Below are positions 1-8,269 of a stretch of DNA of 64,000 nucleotides, one piece after another. Under the pieces are notes generated by a model. That model did not search any database. It was given only the letters and a program-made list of their open reading frames with translations, and was not told the DNA's origin. This DNA is from an uncultured Lachnospiraceae bacterium (GTDB lineage Bacteria; Bacillota; Clostridia; Lachnospirales; Lachnospiraceae): assembly GCA_910577015.1 (NCBI GenBank), contig CAJTKU010000013.1, positions 8,475-72,474 of the forward strand, read 5' to 3'. The translations under genes were made by a program, and so were the position numbers. Positions within the stretch are counted from its first letter, which is position 1; every line of letters starts with the position of its first letter.

Positions 1-4
1 AAAT

Positions 5-1312
5 ATGGGTAAAAAACTGAATTACGGACGGACATTTTTAATCGGGCTGGCGTTTATGTCTATCTCCAGCTTTTGGCAGGTGTATGACAACATTATACCG
101 CTGATTTTGAAAAACACCTTTGAACTGGGGGAAACCGTTACCGGAGTGGTGATGGCGCTGGACAATGTGCTTGCCATTGTGCTGCTGCCGGTTTTCGGGG
201 CGATTTCCGACAGGATAGACACTAAGCTGGGAAAACGTACTCCGTTTATTATTGCAGGAACCATTCTGGCCATTATTTTCATGCTGCTTTTGCCGGTAGC
301 TGATTTGGCGGTCAACCTGCCGCTTTTTGTTGGCGCCCTGTTTGGCGTACTGATTTCCATGGGACTGTACCGCTCACCGGCGGTGGCGCTGATGCCGGAT
401 TTGACTCCGAACAGGCTCAGGAGCAAGGCCAACGCCGTGATAAATCTGCTGGGGGCAGTGGGAGGCGTTTATTCCCTCATCATGATAAAACTGCTGGTGG
501 GGAAAGGACACAGGCCCAATTATGAACCGCTGTTTCTGAGCGTCGCAGCAGTCATGGGGCTGGCGGTGCTGGTGCTGGTATTAACCATCAGGGAAAAGAA
601 AATTGCAGCGCAGGTAAAGGCGGAGGAAGCTTTATGGCAGGAAGGGAATCAGGACAAAGAAGAGGCAAAACCCGCGGATGCCGGCAAGGTTACGGTGCTT
701 GCGCCTGAAGTAAAGAAAAGCATGATATTTATGCTGTTTTCCATCTTTCTCTGGTTTATGGCATACAATGCGGTGACAACCGCTTTTTCCAGGTATACCT
801 CGGAAGTCTGGAAGCTGGAGGGCGGAGGTTTTGCGGACTGCCTGATGGTGGCTACCGTGGCGGCGATTATAAGTTATATTCCCATCGGGCAGATATCCAG
901 CCGGTTTGGACGGAAAAAAACCATTATGGGTGGAGTGCTTCTGATGGCGGCGTGTTACTTTATGGCTGTTTTTGTGAAGGAGTACACACCGGTTATCAAT
1001 GTGGCGTTTGCTTTGATTGGCGTGGCGTGGGCTGCCATCAATGTCAATTCCTATCCCATGATAGTGGCGATGAGCGAAGGGGCGGATATCGGTAAATTTA
1101 CGGGAACTTATTATACGTTTTCCATGGCGGCGCAGATTGTGACTCCGATTTTATCGGGATTTCTGCTGGAAAAGGTGTCGTATGCCACTTTGTTCCCTTA
1201 CGCGTTTTTCTTTTCACTGGCGGCGTTTGTGACGATGACTCAGGTGCGGCATGGTGATGTAAAGCCGCAAAAGAAGAAAACTCTTTTGGAAAACTTTGAC
1301 GTGGAAGACTAA
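5..1312 (+). CDS. MFS transporter (SLC45/GPH sugar-carrier-like)
   Basis: A 435-residue polytopic membrane protein with about 12 hydrophobic segments in two six-helix halves, separated by a charged cytoplasmic loop at roughly residues 195-235. The loop between helices 2 and 3 carries D-R-I-D-T-K-L-G-K-R-T-P, the MFS 'motif A' in the form seen in GPH/SLC45-type sugar carriers. A matching S-R-F-G-R-K-K follows in the second half. It probably moves a sugar or sugar-like solute by cation symport; the substrate cannot be read from the sequence. The start lies 4 bases from the window edge, so an earlier start or an upstream operon partner cannot be excluded. The stop is just upstream of the phosphodiesterase gene, so the two are probably co-transcribed. 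Confidence 0.75.
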   Translation: MGKKLNYGRTFLIGLAFMSISSFWQVYDNIIPLILKNTFELGETVTGVVMALDNVLAIVLLPVFGAISDRIDTKLGKRTPFIIAGTILAIIFMLLLPVADLAVNLPLFVGALFGVLISMGLYRSPAVALMPDLTPNRLRSKANAVINLLGAVGGVYSLIMIKLLVGKGHRPNYEPLFLSVAAVMGLAVLVLVLTIREKKIAAQVKAEEALWQEGNQDKEEAKPADAGKVTVLAPEVKKSMIFMLFSIFLWFMAYNAVTTAFSRYTSEVWKLEGGGFADCLMVATVAAIISYIPIGQISSRFGRKKTIMGGVLLMAACYFMAVFVKEYTPVINVAFALIGVAWAAINVNSYPMIVAMSEGADIGKFTGTYYTFSMAAQIVTPILSGFLLEKVSYATLFPYAFFFSLAAFVTMTQVRHGDVKPQKKKTLLENFDVED

Positions 1313-1334
1313 GGATGGAAAGGTATGGTTTGAA

Positions 1335-2168
1335 ATGAAGACCGTCGTTTTGATTGTAATCTGTTTTCTGGCTGTTGTTGCAGTATTGTATTTACTGATG
1401 ATTATGCCGCGGATGTTTCACCGGCCCGACAGAAAACCTTTTGAGGGAGTATTGTATGCGCACAGGGGGCTTCATGACAATGCCGGTGAAGCGCCGGAAA
1501 ATTCCATGGCGGCATTCAGGAAAGCGGTTGAGGCAGGATATGGCATAGAACTGGATGTGCAGCTTTCCAAGGACAAGGTTCCGGTGATATTTCATGATTT
1601 TACTTTGAAAAGGGTGTGCGGGGCAGAGGGAAAGGTGGCGGATTATACCTACGAAGAACTGCAGGATTTTTCTCTCTTTGCCTCTGATGAGAAAATACCG
1701 AGGCTGGAAGACTTTTTAAAGCTTGTGGACGGGAAGGTGCCGTTGATTATTGAGTACAAAATCCCGGGCGGGCTGACGGAGGTATGTCCCGTAGCCGACG
1801 CTGTCCTTGCGTCGTATGGGGGAAGCTACTGTATCGAATCGTTTAATCCGCTGGGACTTCTCTGGTATAGGCAAAACAGGAAAGATATCATGCGCGGGCA
1901 GCTCTCCGACAATTTCTTAAAGTCGGGAGAAACGGAGTTTTCCCCTCTTTTATATTTTGCCTTACACAATTTATTATTTAATTTTTTGACAAAACCTGAC
2001 TTTATAGCTTACAATCATAAGTGTTACAAGGATTTATCCAGATGGCTGTGCAGATACCTGTATCGCTGTCTGGCGGTTGCATGGACCATAAAAAGCAAAG
2101 ATGAACTTGCGGGGCGTAAGACGGATTTCGACTTATTCATATTTGACAGCTTTGTGCCTGAGTCCTGA
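1335..2168 (+). CDS. Membrane-anchored glycerophosphodiester phosphodiesterase family protein
   Basis: A 277-residue protein with one N-terminal transmembrane helix (about residues 3-25) followed by a GDPD TIM-barrel domain. The family signature is present: A-H-R-G at the start of the barrel, E-N-S shortly after, then E-L-D-V-Q-L-S-K-D and V-I-F-H-D, which supply the metal-binding Glu/Asp and catalytic His residues. Such enzymes hydrolyse glycerophosphodiesters to glycerol-3-phosphate and an alcohol. I chose the ATG at 1335 because it begins directly at the hydrophobic anchor and has AAAGG about 11 bases upstream. An in-frame ATG at 1296 would overlap the MFS gene. Its position behind the transporter suggests the pair imports and cleaves related compounds, but this is inference. 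Confidence 0.8.
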   Translation: MKTVVLIVICFLAVVAVLYLLMIMPRMFHRPDRKPFEGVLYAHRGLHDNAGEAPENSMAAFRKAVEAGYGIELDVQLSKDKVPVIFHDFTLKRVCGAEGKVADYTYEELQDFSLFASDEKIPRLEDFLKLVDGKVPLIIEYKIPGGLTEVCPVADAVLASYGGSYCIESFNPLGLLWYRQNRKDIMRGQLSDNFLKSGETEFSPLLYFALHNLLFNFLTKPDFIAYNHKCYKDLSRWLCRYLYRCLAVAWTIKSKDELAGRKTDFDLFIFDSFVPES

Positions 2169-2215
2169 GAAAGTAAAAGGAAAGGGACGACACGTAAGAT
2201 AATAGGAATGATGTT

Positions 2216-4039
2216 ATGAAAGAAAAGAATCAGATAGGGAAAATGATAAGCCACGAAAGAAGAAATGCGAATCTGACCTTAAGCCAGCTTAGCAGGGGGC
2301 TCTGCTCGCGCACATTTCTGGTGCGTGTGGAAAACGGGGAGAGGGCCTGTGAGAAAATTTTGGCTGACGCCCTGTTACAGAGGGTGGGCGTTTCTGCGGA
2401 CAAGTTTGTCTACATGATTAATCCGGACGAGCAGGACTGGCTTGTATTGCGGAAAGAATTAATAGAGACGGTAGAAAGCGGTCAGGCAAAAAGAGCGGAT
2501 TTTCTGATGCAGCAATATCGGGTGATGGCGGCAAAAAAGAGCATGCTGCACTATCAGTTTATGGGATTTTTGAATGTGATGCTGGAGTTTTATACCGGCA
2601 GGGACTGTTCCGTCATGCTGAAGCTTTTGCAGGAGGCGTGGGAGATATCCATGGGGGATATTCCCATAGAAAGGTTTGAAGAAGAAAACCTTACCATGAC
2701 GGAGTTCCTGATTGTGATGATGTATTACCGCGTCAAGGAGCAGTGCGAGAGCAAGGACTTTGCCATTGCAGGCTATGAAAAGCTTTTGCGCCATCTGGAG
2801 GGGTATATGGATGAGCAAGATCGCGTGAAGCTGTATCCGCAGATTGCCTACAGGCTGGTGGGGCTGTATCTGGAAAAGCATGACGAAAAAAGGGCGGTGG
2901 AGCTGGCTAAGGACGGCATTGCACTGTTGAAGGTCAGGGGCAGGCTGTTCTGCCTGAGGCAGTTTCTGGAGGTTATCGCCGCCCATGGGGACAAGACGCC
3001 GGAGGAGAAGCGGGTAATTGCACAGATTTGTGATTCCATCCAATGGATATACCGGGAGTTTGACGTGGACGAACAGATGTGGGTCTGGAACATTCCTTTC
3101 GGCATGTCTGAAGTGGAGTTGTGCGGCCGCCTCATCAAGTCAAGGCGGAAGGTGCTCGGCTACACCCAGGAGGGACTTTCCCAAGATATTTGCGACCCGG
3201 TGACCATATCCCGAATTGAATGCGGGAAGGTGTCGCCCAAAAAGCGGATATTCCAGATGCTGCTGGAGCGCGTGGGCTTATCGGGCGGAAATTTTGAATT
3301 GCTGGTACAGGTGGAGAGTCCGGAGCTTTCGGAACTGGCGGTCAGGATAGCGGTGCTGTTAAGCCATTCCAGGGGGGAGGAAGCGGAGGCGCTGATTACG
3401 GAACTGGAGCAGAAAATGACGCTGAACAACCTTTCTGCCAAACAGTACCTGTTAAGCGTAAAAGCGCTGGCCCTGTATAATCAGAAAAAAATAGATAAGA
3501 GAACCCATACGAAAAGACAGGAGGAAGCGTTGTACCTGACTCTGCCGCAGGTCGGTTTGGACAAACTGGCGGACTGGACATTCACCAGTCAGGAGGTGGG
3601 CATCATCCATGCATTGTCTTATTCCTGCGATGCGGACCACAGGGAAGAGGAGAGCATCCGGCTTTTGCGGATTGTGCAAAAGCAGTATGAGAACAAGCCC
3701 TTTGATTTGTCCCATTATGTGGAGGGATATGAACTGACAATGCGCAGCCTTGGAAATGTGCTGGGCAATGTCGGTAGGTACGACGAGGCCATAGAGGCGT
3801 CAAGGAAAAGCATCCTTGCAGGGGTGCAGGCAGGAAGAGGGACTGTGTTAAAGCTTGCGCTGTATGATACCGGATGGGATATGGAACAGCTTTGGGCGAG
3901 CGGAAAATACACAAAAAAAGAAAGCTTTCCCTATGTGAAAGCTTCCTATGCGCTGAGCCTGCTCTTTGGGAAAGACAGTACCATCGAGTTTATCCGCAGA
4001 CATATTGAAACCTATTATGGTACGGACATCAAATTTTAA
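2216..4039 (+). CDS. Regulator with two XRE-type helix-turn-helix domains and a helical repeat body
   Basis: A 607-residue protein with an internal duplication. An XRE HTH at about residues 6-60 (L-T-L-S-Q-L-S-R-G-L then R-V-E-N-G-E-R) is followed by about 230 residues of helical, TPR-like sequence. A second HTH at about 305-360 (Y-T-Q-E-G-L-S-Q-D-I then R-I-E-C-G-K-V-S-P) is followed by another helical region. HTH plus TPR-like repeats is the build of peptide-sensing RRNPP regulators (Rgg, PlcR, ComR), but two full HTH units in one chain is unusual. No catalytic motif is seen. A small secreted-peptide gene converges on it and overlaps its last 11 bases, the arrangement known for several Rgg/peptide pairs. 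A peptide-responsive role is therefore a reasonable inference, not shown. The ribosome binding site (AGGA) is weak. Confidence 0.75.
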   Translation: MKEKNQIGKMISHERRNANLTLSQLSRGLCSRTFLVRVENGERACEKILADALLQRVGVSADKFVYMINPDEQDWLVLRKELIETVESGQAKRADFLMQQYRVMAAKKSMLHYQFMGFLNVMLEFYTGRDCSVMLKLLQEAWEISMGDIPIERFEEENLTMTEFLIVMMYYRVKEQCESKDFAIAGYEKLLRHLEGYMDEQDRVKLYPQIAYRLVGLYLEKHDEKRAVELAKDGIALLKVRGRLFCLRQFLEVIAAHGDKTPEEKRVIAQICDSIQWIYREFDVDEQMWVWNIPFGMSEVELCGRLIKSRRKVLGYTQEGLSQDICDPVTISRIECGKVSPKKRIFQMLLERVGLSGGNFELLVQVESPELSELAVRIAVLLSHSRGEEAEALITELEQKMTLNNLSAKQYLLSVKALALYNQKKIDKRTHTKRQEEALYLTLPQVGLDKLADWTFTSQEVGIIHALSYSCDADHREEESIRLLRIVQKQYENKPFDLSHYVEGYELTMRSLGNVLGNVGRYDEAIEASRKSILAGVQAGRGTVLKLALYDTGWDMEQLWASGKYTKKESFPYVKASYALSLLFGKDSTIEFIRRHIETYYGTDIKF

Positions 4040-4175
4040 ATGTAGTTTCATCGATATCCGAGCAAATCATTACATCGGAGTCATTAACAGTTGCAGCTGC
4101 CACACTGGAAACAGCCTGAATGGCAAAAAGACTGAATACGGCGATGATAATGCATTTTTTTAAATTTAATTTCAT
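4029..4175 (-). CDS. Small secreted peptide (48 residues), candidate signal for the neighbouring regulator
   Basis: This short minus-strand gene starts at the ATG at 4173-4175. An ideal GGAGG lies 8 bases upstream (4184-4188) and a sigma-A-like promoter at 4220-4248. The product begins M-K-L-N-L-K-K-C and continues with a hydrophobic stretch (I-I-I-A-V-F-S-L-F-A-I) ending in small residues (S-S-V-A-A-A), a typical Sec signal peptide. About 20 acidic or polar residues remain (T-V-N-D-S-D-V ... T-F-K-I). The stop overlaps the 3' end of the tandem-HTH regulator gene. No known domain is recognised. It could be a pheromone precursor, a small extracellular protein or a bacteriocin-like peptide. That it is a translated, exported peptide is well supported; the signalling role is inference. 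Confidence 0.65.
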   Translation of the reverse strand: MKLNLKKCIIIAVFSLFAIQAVSSVAAATVNDSDVMICSDIDETTFKI

Positions 4176-4219
4176 ATTTTTTTCCTCCAAAAATTGTTGG
4201 TTGTTTTTGCTACAAGCAG

Positions 4220-4248
4220 ATTCTATAGTGAAATTGACTATACTACAA
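4220..4248 (-). promoter_or_regulatory. Promoter of the small peptide gene
   Basis: On the minus strand TTGTAG (4243-4248) and TAGAAT (4220-4225) are separated by exactly 17 bases. Transcription would begin about 35 bases before the ribosome binding site of the 48-residue peptide gene. Confidence 0.5.
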
Positions 4249-4249
4249 T

Positions 4250-4322
4250 AACAAAACTGGCACATTTGACTGAAAATAAGACAAATTTTCTGAAAATTCA
4301 AGACAAATGTGCCGGTTTTTGT
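4250..4322. promoter_or_regulatory. Inverted repeat next to the peptide promoter, candidate activator site
   Basis: About 20 bases at 4250-4270 (core CTGGCACATTTGAC) are repeated inverted at 4301-4322 (core GACAAATGTGCCGG), with an AT-rich spacer. The proximal arm abuts the -35 element of the peptide promoter on its upstream side, where class II activators bind. The core GTGCC(A/G)G recurs nearby at about 4380, 4676 and 4924. Binding by the tandem-HTH regulator is inferred from position only. Confidence 0.45.
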
Positions 4323-4351
4323 AATTGTAACGGCGGAAAAAAAGGCTTTTT

Positions 4352-4405
4352 TAGTAAAAATATGTCATAAATGGAAAGTGTGCCAGATTTGTTATTGGAA
4401 AATAT
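4352..4405. repeat. Direct repeat unit A in the 4.2-5.3 kb non-coding region
   Basis: About 52 bases beginning TAGTAAAAATATGTCATAAA and including GTGCCAGATTTG are repeated with few changes at 4649-4700. A shorter part, GTGCCAGATATGCTATGG, occurs again at about 4923. The origin is unknown; a decayed mobile element or clustered regulator sites would both fit. Confidence 0.55.
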
Positions 4406-4507
4406 TTCCAACGGTGATAACTTATATACATGAAATGAATTCCATATTTCATGGATTCGTTTCTCCCCCTATTTTATTTTGGGTATTCCCATTATACCTC
4501 AGTAACC

Positions 4508-4550
4508 AAAAGGGACAGTGTAGCCGATGTCGACGGCGCCTGTCCCTTTT
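4508..4550. repeat. Inverted repeat (11-bp arms)
   Basis: AAAAGGGACAG at 4508-4518 pairs perfectly with CTGTCCCTTTT at 4540-4550. The 21-base loop contains a further GCCG/CGGC pairing. It would read as a stem-loop on either strand, with a short T-run on the plus strand, so a weak terminator is possible. Confidence 0.5.
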
Positions 4551-4600
4551 GCGTGTACCGGATTTGGAAGCATCGGTTTTCGGATTGGCAGTTTGCATCT

Positions 4601-4635
4601 CCCATTATCCATCCGGCAGCCTGATGGATAATGGG
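4601..4635. repeat. Inverted repeat (13-bp perfect arms)
   Basis: CCCATTATCCATC (4601-4613) and GATGGATAATGGG (4623-4635) form a perfect 13-bp stem with a 9-base loop. No T-run follows, so it is not an obvious terminator. It lies between direct repeat units A and B. Confidence 0.55.
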
Positions 4636-4648
4636 GAAATCACATATA

Positions 4649-4700
4649 TAGTAAAGATATGTCATAAATGCTTTTGTGCCAGGTATGCTATGGGAAATAC
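4649..4700. repeat. Direct repeat unit B
   Basis: This is the second copy of the unit at 4352-4405. It shares TAGTAAA, ATATGTCATAAATG and GTGCCAG in the same order and nearly the same spacing. The copies are about 297 bases apart. Confidence 0.55.
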
Positions 4701-4861
4701 ATGCGGGAAGTGGTAATTTAAAGAAAGGAAGCGGCTTTAAGATACTTCCTGCCTACATAACTGCATCATTTATGGATAGACTGGAAAAGTGTAATAGGGG
4801 TATTGACGCGATAACAGACACATAAACTTGTAAGCAGAAGCTGATTGAAGCCACTTCCAAA

Positions 4862-4904
4862 GAAAAGGCAGCACGCCGTATAAATTACGGTACGCTGCCT
4901 TTTC
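4862..4904. repeat. Stem-loop with 11-bp outer arms
   Basis: GAAAAGGCAGC (4862-4872) and GCTGCCTTTTC (4894-4904) pair, and CCGTA/TACGG pair inside. The T-run on the plus strand makes a transcription terminator possible. The rest of 4176-5275 shows no convincing gene; a 135-codon open frame at 4309 is dismissed because it runs through these repeats. Confidence 0.5.
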
Positions 4905-5275
4905 GACGTAAAAAAATAAAGTGGTGCCAGATATGCTATGGAGACTTTGCGAAAACAGTAGTATTATACAAAATAAGAAATGGCTTCAGCCTTTTTTGTT
5001 TGATGACTGTATTCATATGTTGTGTAAAAGGAATACGAATAGGAGTTCAGCAATGGACGTATTTTACAGCATCAAGTGGAAGAAGAGTTGGAGTCATTTC
5101 GTTTTTGTTTCTATAAAAGAGTCATAGGAACTTTTATAAAATCTGCATCCTGCATCCCGGATTCGCATCTTACCTGCCCGAATCTTCCTCTTACGGCTTG
5201 GTATCTTGCATCCGGTTCTTTTTTTTATTAAGCTGTTTCCATAAAGGACGGATTACGGGAAGGATGTGACGCAGC

Positions 5276-6190
5276 ATGGAATCTGTAATAAAGGCAGAGG
5301 GATTGAAAAAATATTTTGGCGAGGTAAAGGCGGTAGATGACATTGCCCTTGATGTTAAGGAAGGGGAGCTGTTTGGCTTTTTGGGTATAAACGGGGCCGG
5401 CAAGTCCACCACCATTAGTATGCTTTGCACGCTCTTAAAACCCACGGCAGGGAAACTGGAGGTGTGTGGTTTCCCTGTGGGAAAAGAGGATGAAGAAATC
5501 AGGAAAAGGATTGGTGTGGTTTATCAGAATAATTGTCTGGATGACAGGCTTACGGTGAAAGAAAATCTGCTCACCAGAGGGGCGCTTTATGAAAAGAAAA
5601 AAAGCAGGCTGACGGAAAGCATCCACAAGGTATGCGACATGCTGGAACTTGGAGATGTCTATAACAGAAGGTTTGCAGTTCTTTCCGGAGGGCAGAAAAG
5701 GCGGTGTGAAATGGCCAGGGCTCTTTTGAACACACCGCGGATTATGTTTCTGGATGAACCCACTACCGGGCTTGACCCTGCTGCGAGAAAAAAAGTATGG
5801 GAATGTATACGCTCCCTGCAAAAGGAAGAAAACATGACGGTTTTTCTGACCACCCATTATATGGAGGAAGCAGCACGGGCGGCCCATATTGCCATTATAG
5901 ACGGCGGAAAAATAAAAGAGTACGGAACGCCGTTTGAACTGAAAGAAACCTACGCCAGGGATAAGCTGAGGCTGATACCTAAAAATGGAGCATGGCAGGA
6001 GCTGGAAAAGAAGCTGGCGGACATGCAGATTGACGCACAAAAAAAGGAAGGCAGCTTTACAGTCTTGGTAAAAGACAGCTTGGAGTCGCTTCCTATATTG
6101 AGAGAAACAGAGGCGGCGCTTGCGGGATATGAAATGCTGCAGGGCACCATGGACGATGTTTTTCTGACTGTAAGGGGGGAGGTTTTATGA
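5276..6190 (+). CDS. ABC-2-type exporter, ATP-binding subunit (DrrA/CcmA-like)
   Basis: A 304-residue nucleotide-binding subunit with all ABC motifs. These are Walker A G-I-N-G-A-G-K-S-T at residues 37-45, Q-loop Q-N-N near 84, signature L-S-G-G-Q at 136-140, Walker B I-M-F-L-D-E at 156-161 and the switch His in T-T-H-Y. A C-terminal extension of about 90 residues is typical of DrrA-type exporters. The next gene, the membrane permease, starts inside the stop codon region (ATGA overlap), so the pair is translationally coupled. The LytTR and DUF3021 genes downstream suggest a regulated efflux system. The substrate is unknown; drug, antimicrobial peptide or lipid export are family possibilities. 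Confidence 0.85.
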   Translation: MESVIKAEGLKKYFGEVKAVDDIALDVKEGELFGFLGINGAGKSTTISMLCTLLKPTAGKLEVCGFPVGKEDEEIRKRIGVVYQNNCLDDRLTVKENLLTRGALYEKKKSRLTESIHKVCDMLELGDVYNRRFAVLSGGQKRRCEMARALLNTPRIMFLDEPTTGLDPAARKKVWECIRSLQKEENMTVFLTTHYMEEAARAAHIAIIDGGKIKEYGTPFELKETYARDKLRLIPKNGAWQELEKKLADMQIDAQKKEGSFTVLVKDSLESLPILRETEAALAGYEMLQGTMDDVFLTVRGEVL

Positions 6191-7098
6191 GAGAAATTTT
6201 TTATCTGGTGAAGAGGAACGTGAAGGTGTTTGTCAGGGATTACGGCGCAGTATTTTTTTCGGTGCTGTCCATGTTGATTGTTCTGGCGCTCATGGTGGTT
6301 TTTCTGGGCAGCATGAACAGTGAAAACCTTGTTGACATGCTTGCAAAGTATGGCGGGGAGCGTGATACCCTGGCTGACAAAAAGAATGCGTCGTATCTGA
6401 TACAGATGTGGACGCTTTCAGGCATCCTTTTAGTCAATGCCGTCACGGTCACGCTGACGGTTATGGGCAATATGGTGGAGGACGAAACAAAGAACCGGCT
6501 TGCCAGTTTTTATACGGCGCCGGTCAGCCGAATCAAGGTTTCCCTCGGGTATATATTTTCGGCATGGTTTATCGGTGTTTTCATGTGCATGCTGACCCTT
6601 GTCATCGGTGAAATATACATGATGATATGCAGTCATCCGCTGCTTTTGCCAGCAGACTGGCTGAAGCTTTTCCTGATGGTAGTTTTGAATGTATTTGTGT
6701 ATGCATGCATCGCGTATCTGCTGGCACTGCTTGTACACAGCGCAGGCGCCTGGAGCGGGCTGCTTACTGTCGTCGGAACCCTGGTCGGTTTTGTGGGAGC
6801 CATCTACCTTCCCATGTCCATGCTGCCGGAGGGCGTGGCAAAAGTGTTGAAATGCCTGCCCGTGCTGCACGGGGCGGCCATGATGCGGGAAGTCTGCACC
6901 AGGGATGCCATTGCCGAAACCTTTGCGGGACTGCCGGATATGGCAGGGGATTTTTTCCGGGAGCAGATGGGGATTTCCGTTATCATGAACGGCAATGCGG
7001 TTTCTTTGCGGCAGCAGGTTTTCTTTCTTTTGTTTTGTGGTATAATGGCAGCAGGGCTGGCGTTTTTTGTTACTAGGAGACGCAGGGTACGGGCGTGA
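6187..7098 (+). CDS. ABC-2-type exporter, permease subunit
   Basis: A 303-residue integral membrane protein with six predicted helices. The first lies at about residues 18-40, after a basic N-terminus, and an extracytoplasmic region follows; five more helices are clustered from about residue 78 onward, with another loop before the last. This is the ABC-2 membrane-domain topology. It starts four bases before the end of the ATPase gene, the usual coupling for exporter halves. The last helix ends in a run of arginines (R-R-R-R-V-R), giving an inside C-terminus. No substrate-specific motif is evident. Confidence 0.8.
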   Translation: MREIFYLVKRNVKVFVRDYGAVFFSVLSMLIVLALMVVFLGSMNSENLVDMLAKYGGERDTLADKKNASYLIQMWTLSGILLVNAVTVTLTVMGNMVEDETKNRLASFYTAPVSRIKVSLGYIFSAWFIGVFMCMLTLVIGEIYMMICSHPLLLPADWLKLFLMVVLNVFVYACIAYLLALLVHSAGAWSGLLTVVGTLVGFVGAIYLPMSMLPEGVAKVLKCLPVLHGAAMMREVCTRDAIAETFAGLPDMAGDFFREQMGISVIMNGNAVSLRQQVFFLLFCGIMAAGLAFFVTRRRRVRA

Positions 7099-7146
7099 AA
7101 AGAAGTTCCGGCCGCTTACGGCAAAGGCGGCAGCATGGAGGTTGAT

Positions 7147-7584
7147 ATGAAAATAACGATTACGGACAGAGGGGACGGGGAAGAGGATGAAATCATTATC
7201 CGGTGCCGACATGTGGATAAGCAGCTCTTAAAGCTGGTGTATGCCCTGAAAGCGGGACAGGAAAAACTGACGGCAGTGCGGGACGGAAAGTTTTACCAGA
7301 TTGTTCCGGGAAGCATTTATTACTTTGAGGCGGTGGACAACAAAGTATACGTATATCTGGAAACAGAGGTTTATGAAATAAAACAGAAGTTGTATGAACT
7401 GGAAAAACATTTTGCCGGAACTGATTTTCTCCGCGTTTCCAAATCGGTTATCCTGAACCTGGCGAAGGTAAAGGATTTGAGCCCGTCCTTCGGAGGGCGG
7501 TTTGAGGCCGGCATGAACAACGGGGAGAAAATCGTGATATCCAGACAGTATGTGGCGGCGCTGAAAGAAAAACTGGGACTGTAA
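7147..7584 (+). CDS. LytTR-domain transcriptional regulator
   Basis: A 145-residue protein whose C-terminal 95 residues are a LytTR DNA-binding domain. Diagnostic segments include I-Y-Y-F-E-A-V-D-N-K-V-Y-V-Y, then F-L-R-V-S-K-S-V-I-L-N-L and a final I-V-I-S-R-Q-Y-V. It lacks a receiver domain, as do LytTR regulators paired with DUF3021 membrane proteins. I prefer the ATG at 7147 because GGAGG (7137-7141) lies 5 bases upstream; the ATG at 7135 has no such site. It sits 48 bases after the exporter permease gene and 12 before DUF3021, so all four genes probably form an operon, with the exporter as a likely target. Confidence 0.85.
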   Translation: MKITITDRGDGEEDEIIIRCRHVDKQLLKLVYALKAGQEKLTAVRDGKFYQIVPGSIYYFEAVDNKVYVYLETEVYEIKQKLYELEKHFAGTDFLRVSKSVILNLAKVKDLSPSFGGRFEAGMNNGEKIVISRQYVAALKEKLGL

Positions 7585-7596
7585 GGAGGGTGGCAG

Positions 7597-8058
7597 ATGA
7601 AACGGATAAAAAGTATGCTTTTTACATTTGTGTGCGTGACGACCTGTGTGGTTTTTGCAACAGCCTGTTTCACCACTGTATTCTGGCCGCAGGCGGTTTT
7701 GGGTTCGGAAATTTTATGGCAGATTCTGCTGGTGTCTTTTTTATGCAGCACGGGCATTTTCATATATCCCGAACGGGAACAGGAGAAAAAGGAAGCCCTT
7801 TTGCGGGTATTTCTTCATTATCTGGAAGTGAATGCAGTGGTATTGGGATGCGGGCTCTGGTTTGAATGGTTTTATATTGACAACCCGCCCATGGTAATCG
7901 GCATGGTGCTTATGATAGCATTTATTTTTGCATTGGTATCGTATGTCGTGTGGAAGGACGCAGAGCGTACGGCGGCCCTTATGAATAAAAAGCTGAAGGA
8001 ATACCAGCAGCAGGAGGATGCGGGGCAGTCAGAAGAAAATAAAAGTAAAAATAGTTAA
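7597..8058 (+). CDS. DUF3021 family membrane protein
   Basis: A 153-residue protein with four hydrophobic segments (about residues 7-29, 37-54, 75-93 and 99-117) and a charged Lys/Glu/Gln-rich tail. Size, topology and position directly behind a LytTR regulator match DUF3021, which is commonly encoded with LytTR regulators that lack a receiver domain. A regulatory or sensor role controlling the LytTR protein is inferred from that association. A strong AGGAGGG site precedes the start. A stem-loop with a T-run ends the operon. Confidence 0.75.
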   Translation: MKRIKSMLFTFVCVTTCVVFATACFTTVFWPQAVLGSEILWQILLVSFLCSTGIFIYPEREQEKKEALLRVFLHYLEVNAVVLGCGLWFEWFYIDNPPMVIGMVLMIAFIFALVSYVVWKDAERTAALMNKKLKEYQQQEDAGQSEENKSKNS

Positions 8059-8110
8059 AATGCATGAAATAAAATGGATATTTTTGGATATAATAGACAA
8101 AAGTGTTTTT

Positions 8111-8150
8111 GGCGTTGAAGAATTGTCCTAAACGCCTTGCTATTTTTTTT
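8111..8150 (+). terminator. Terminator after the exporter/LytTR operon
   Basis: GGCGTT (8111-8116) pairs with AACGCC (8131-8136), and a run of T residues follows at 8143-8150. The stem is short. Confidence 0.45.
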
Positions 8151-8165
8151 ACGGATTGTTACAAT
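8137..8165 (+). promoter_or_regulatory. Candidate ppdK promoter
   Basis: TTGCTA (8137-8142), 17 bases, TACAAT (8160-8165). It overlaps the T-run of the preceding terminator and gives a 5' leader of about 100 bases. In the leader, ACAGGGACA and TGTCCTGT could pair. Confidence 0.4.
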
Positions 8166-8269
8166 AATGAAGAATTGAGTACAGGGACATGCCATGTAAC
8201 CGTGAAAGGTAAGGGATTCAGGGTTGTATTTGCTTGTCCTGTAAATCTATGAAAAGGGAGACAAAACGC

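Noticed and set aside
4309..4716. A 135-codon open frame on the plus strand
   Set aside because: It crosses both hairpins and a direct repeat unit, lacks a start signal and has no protein-like pattern.
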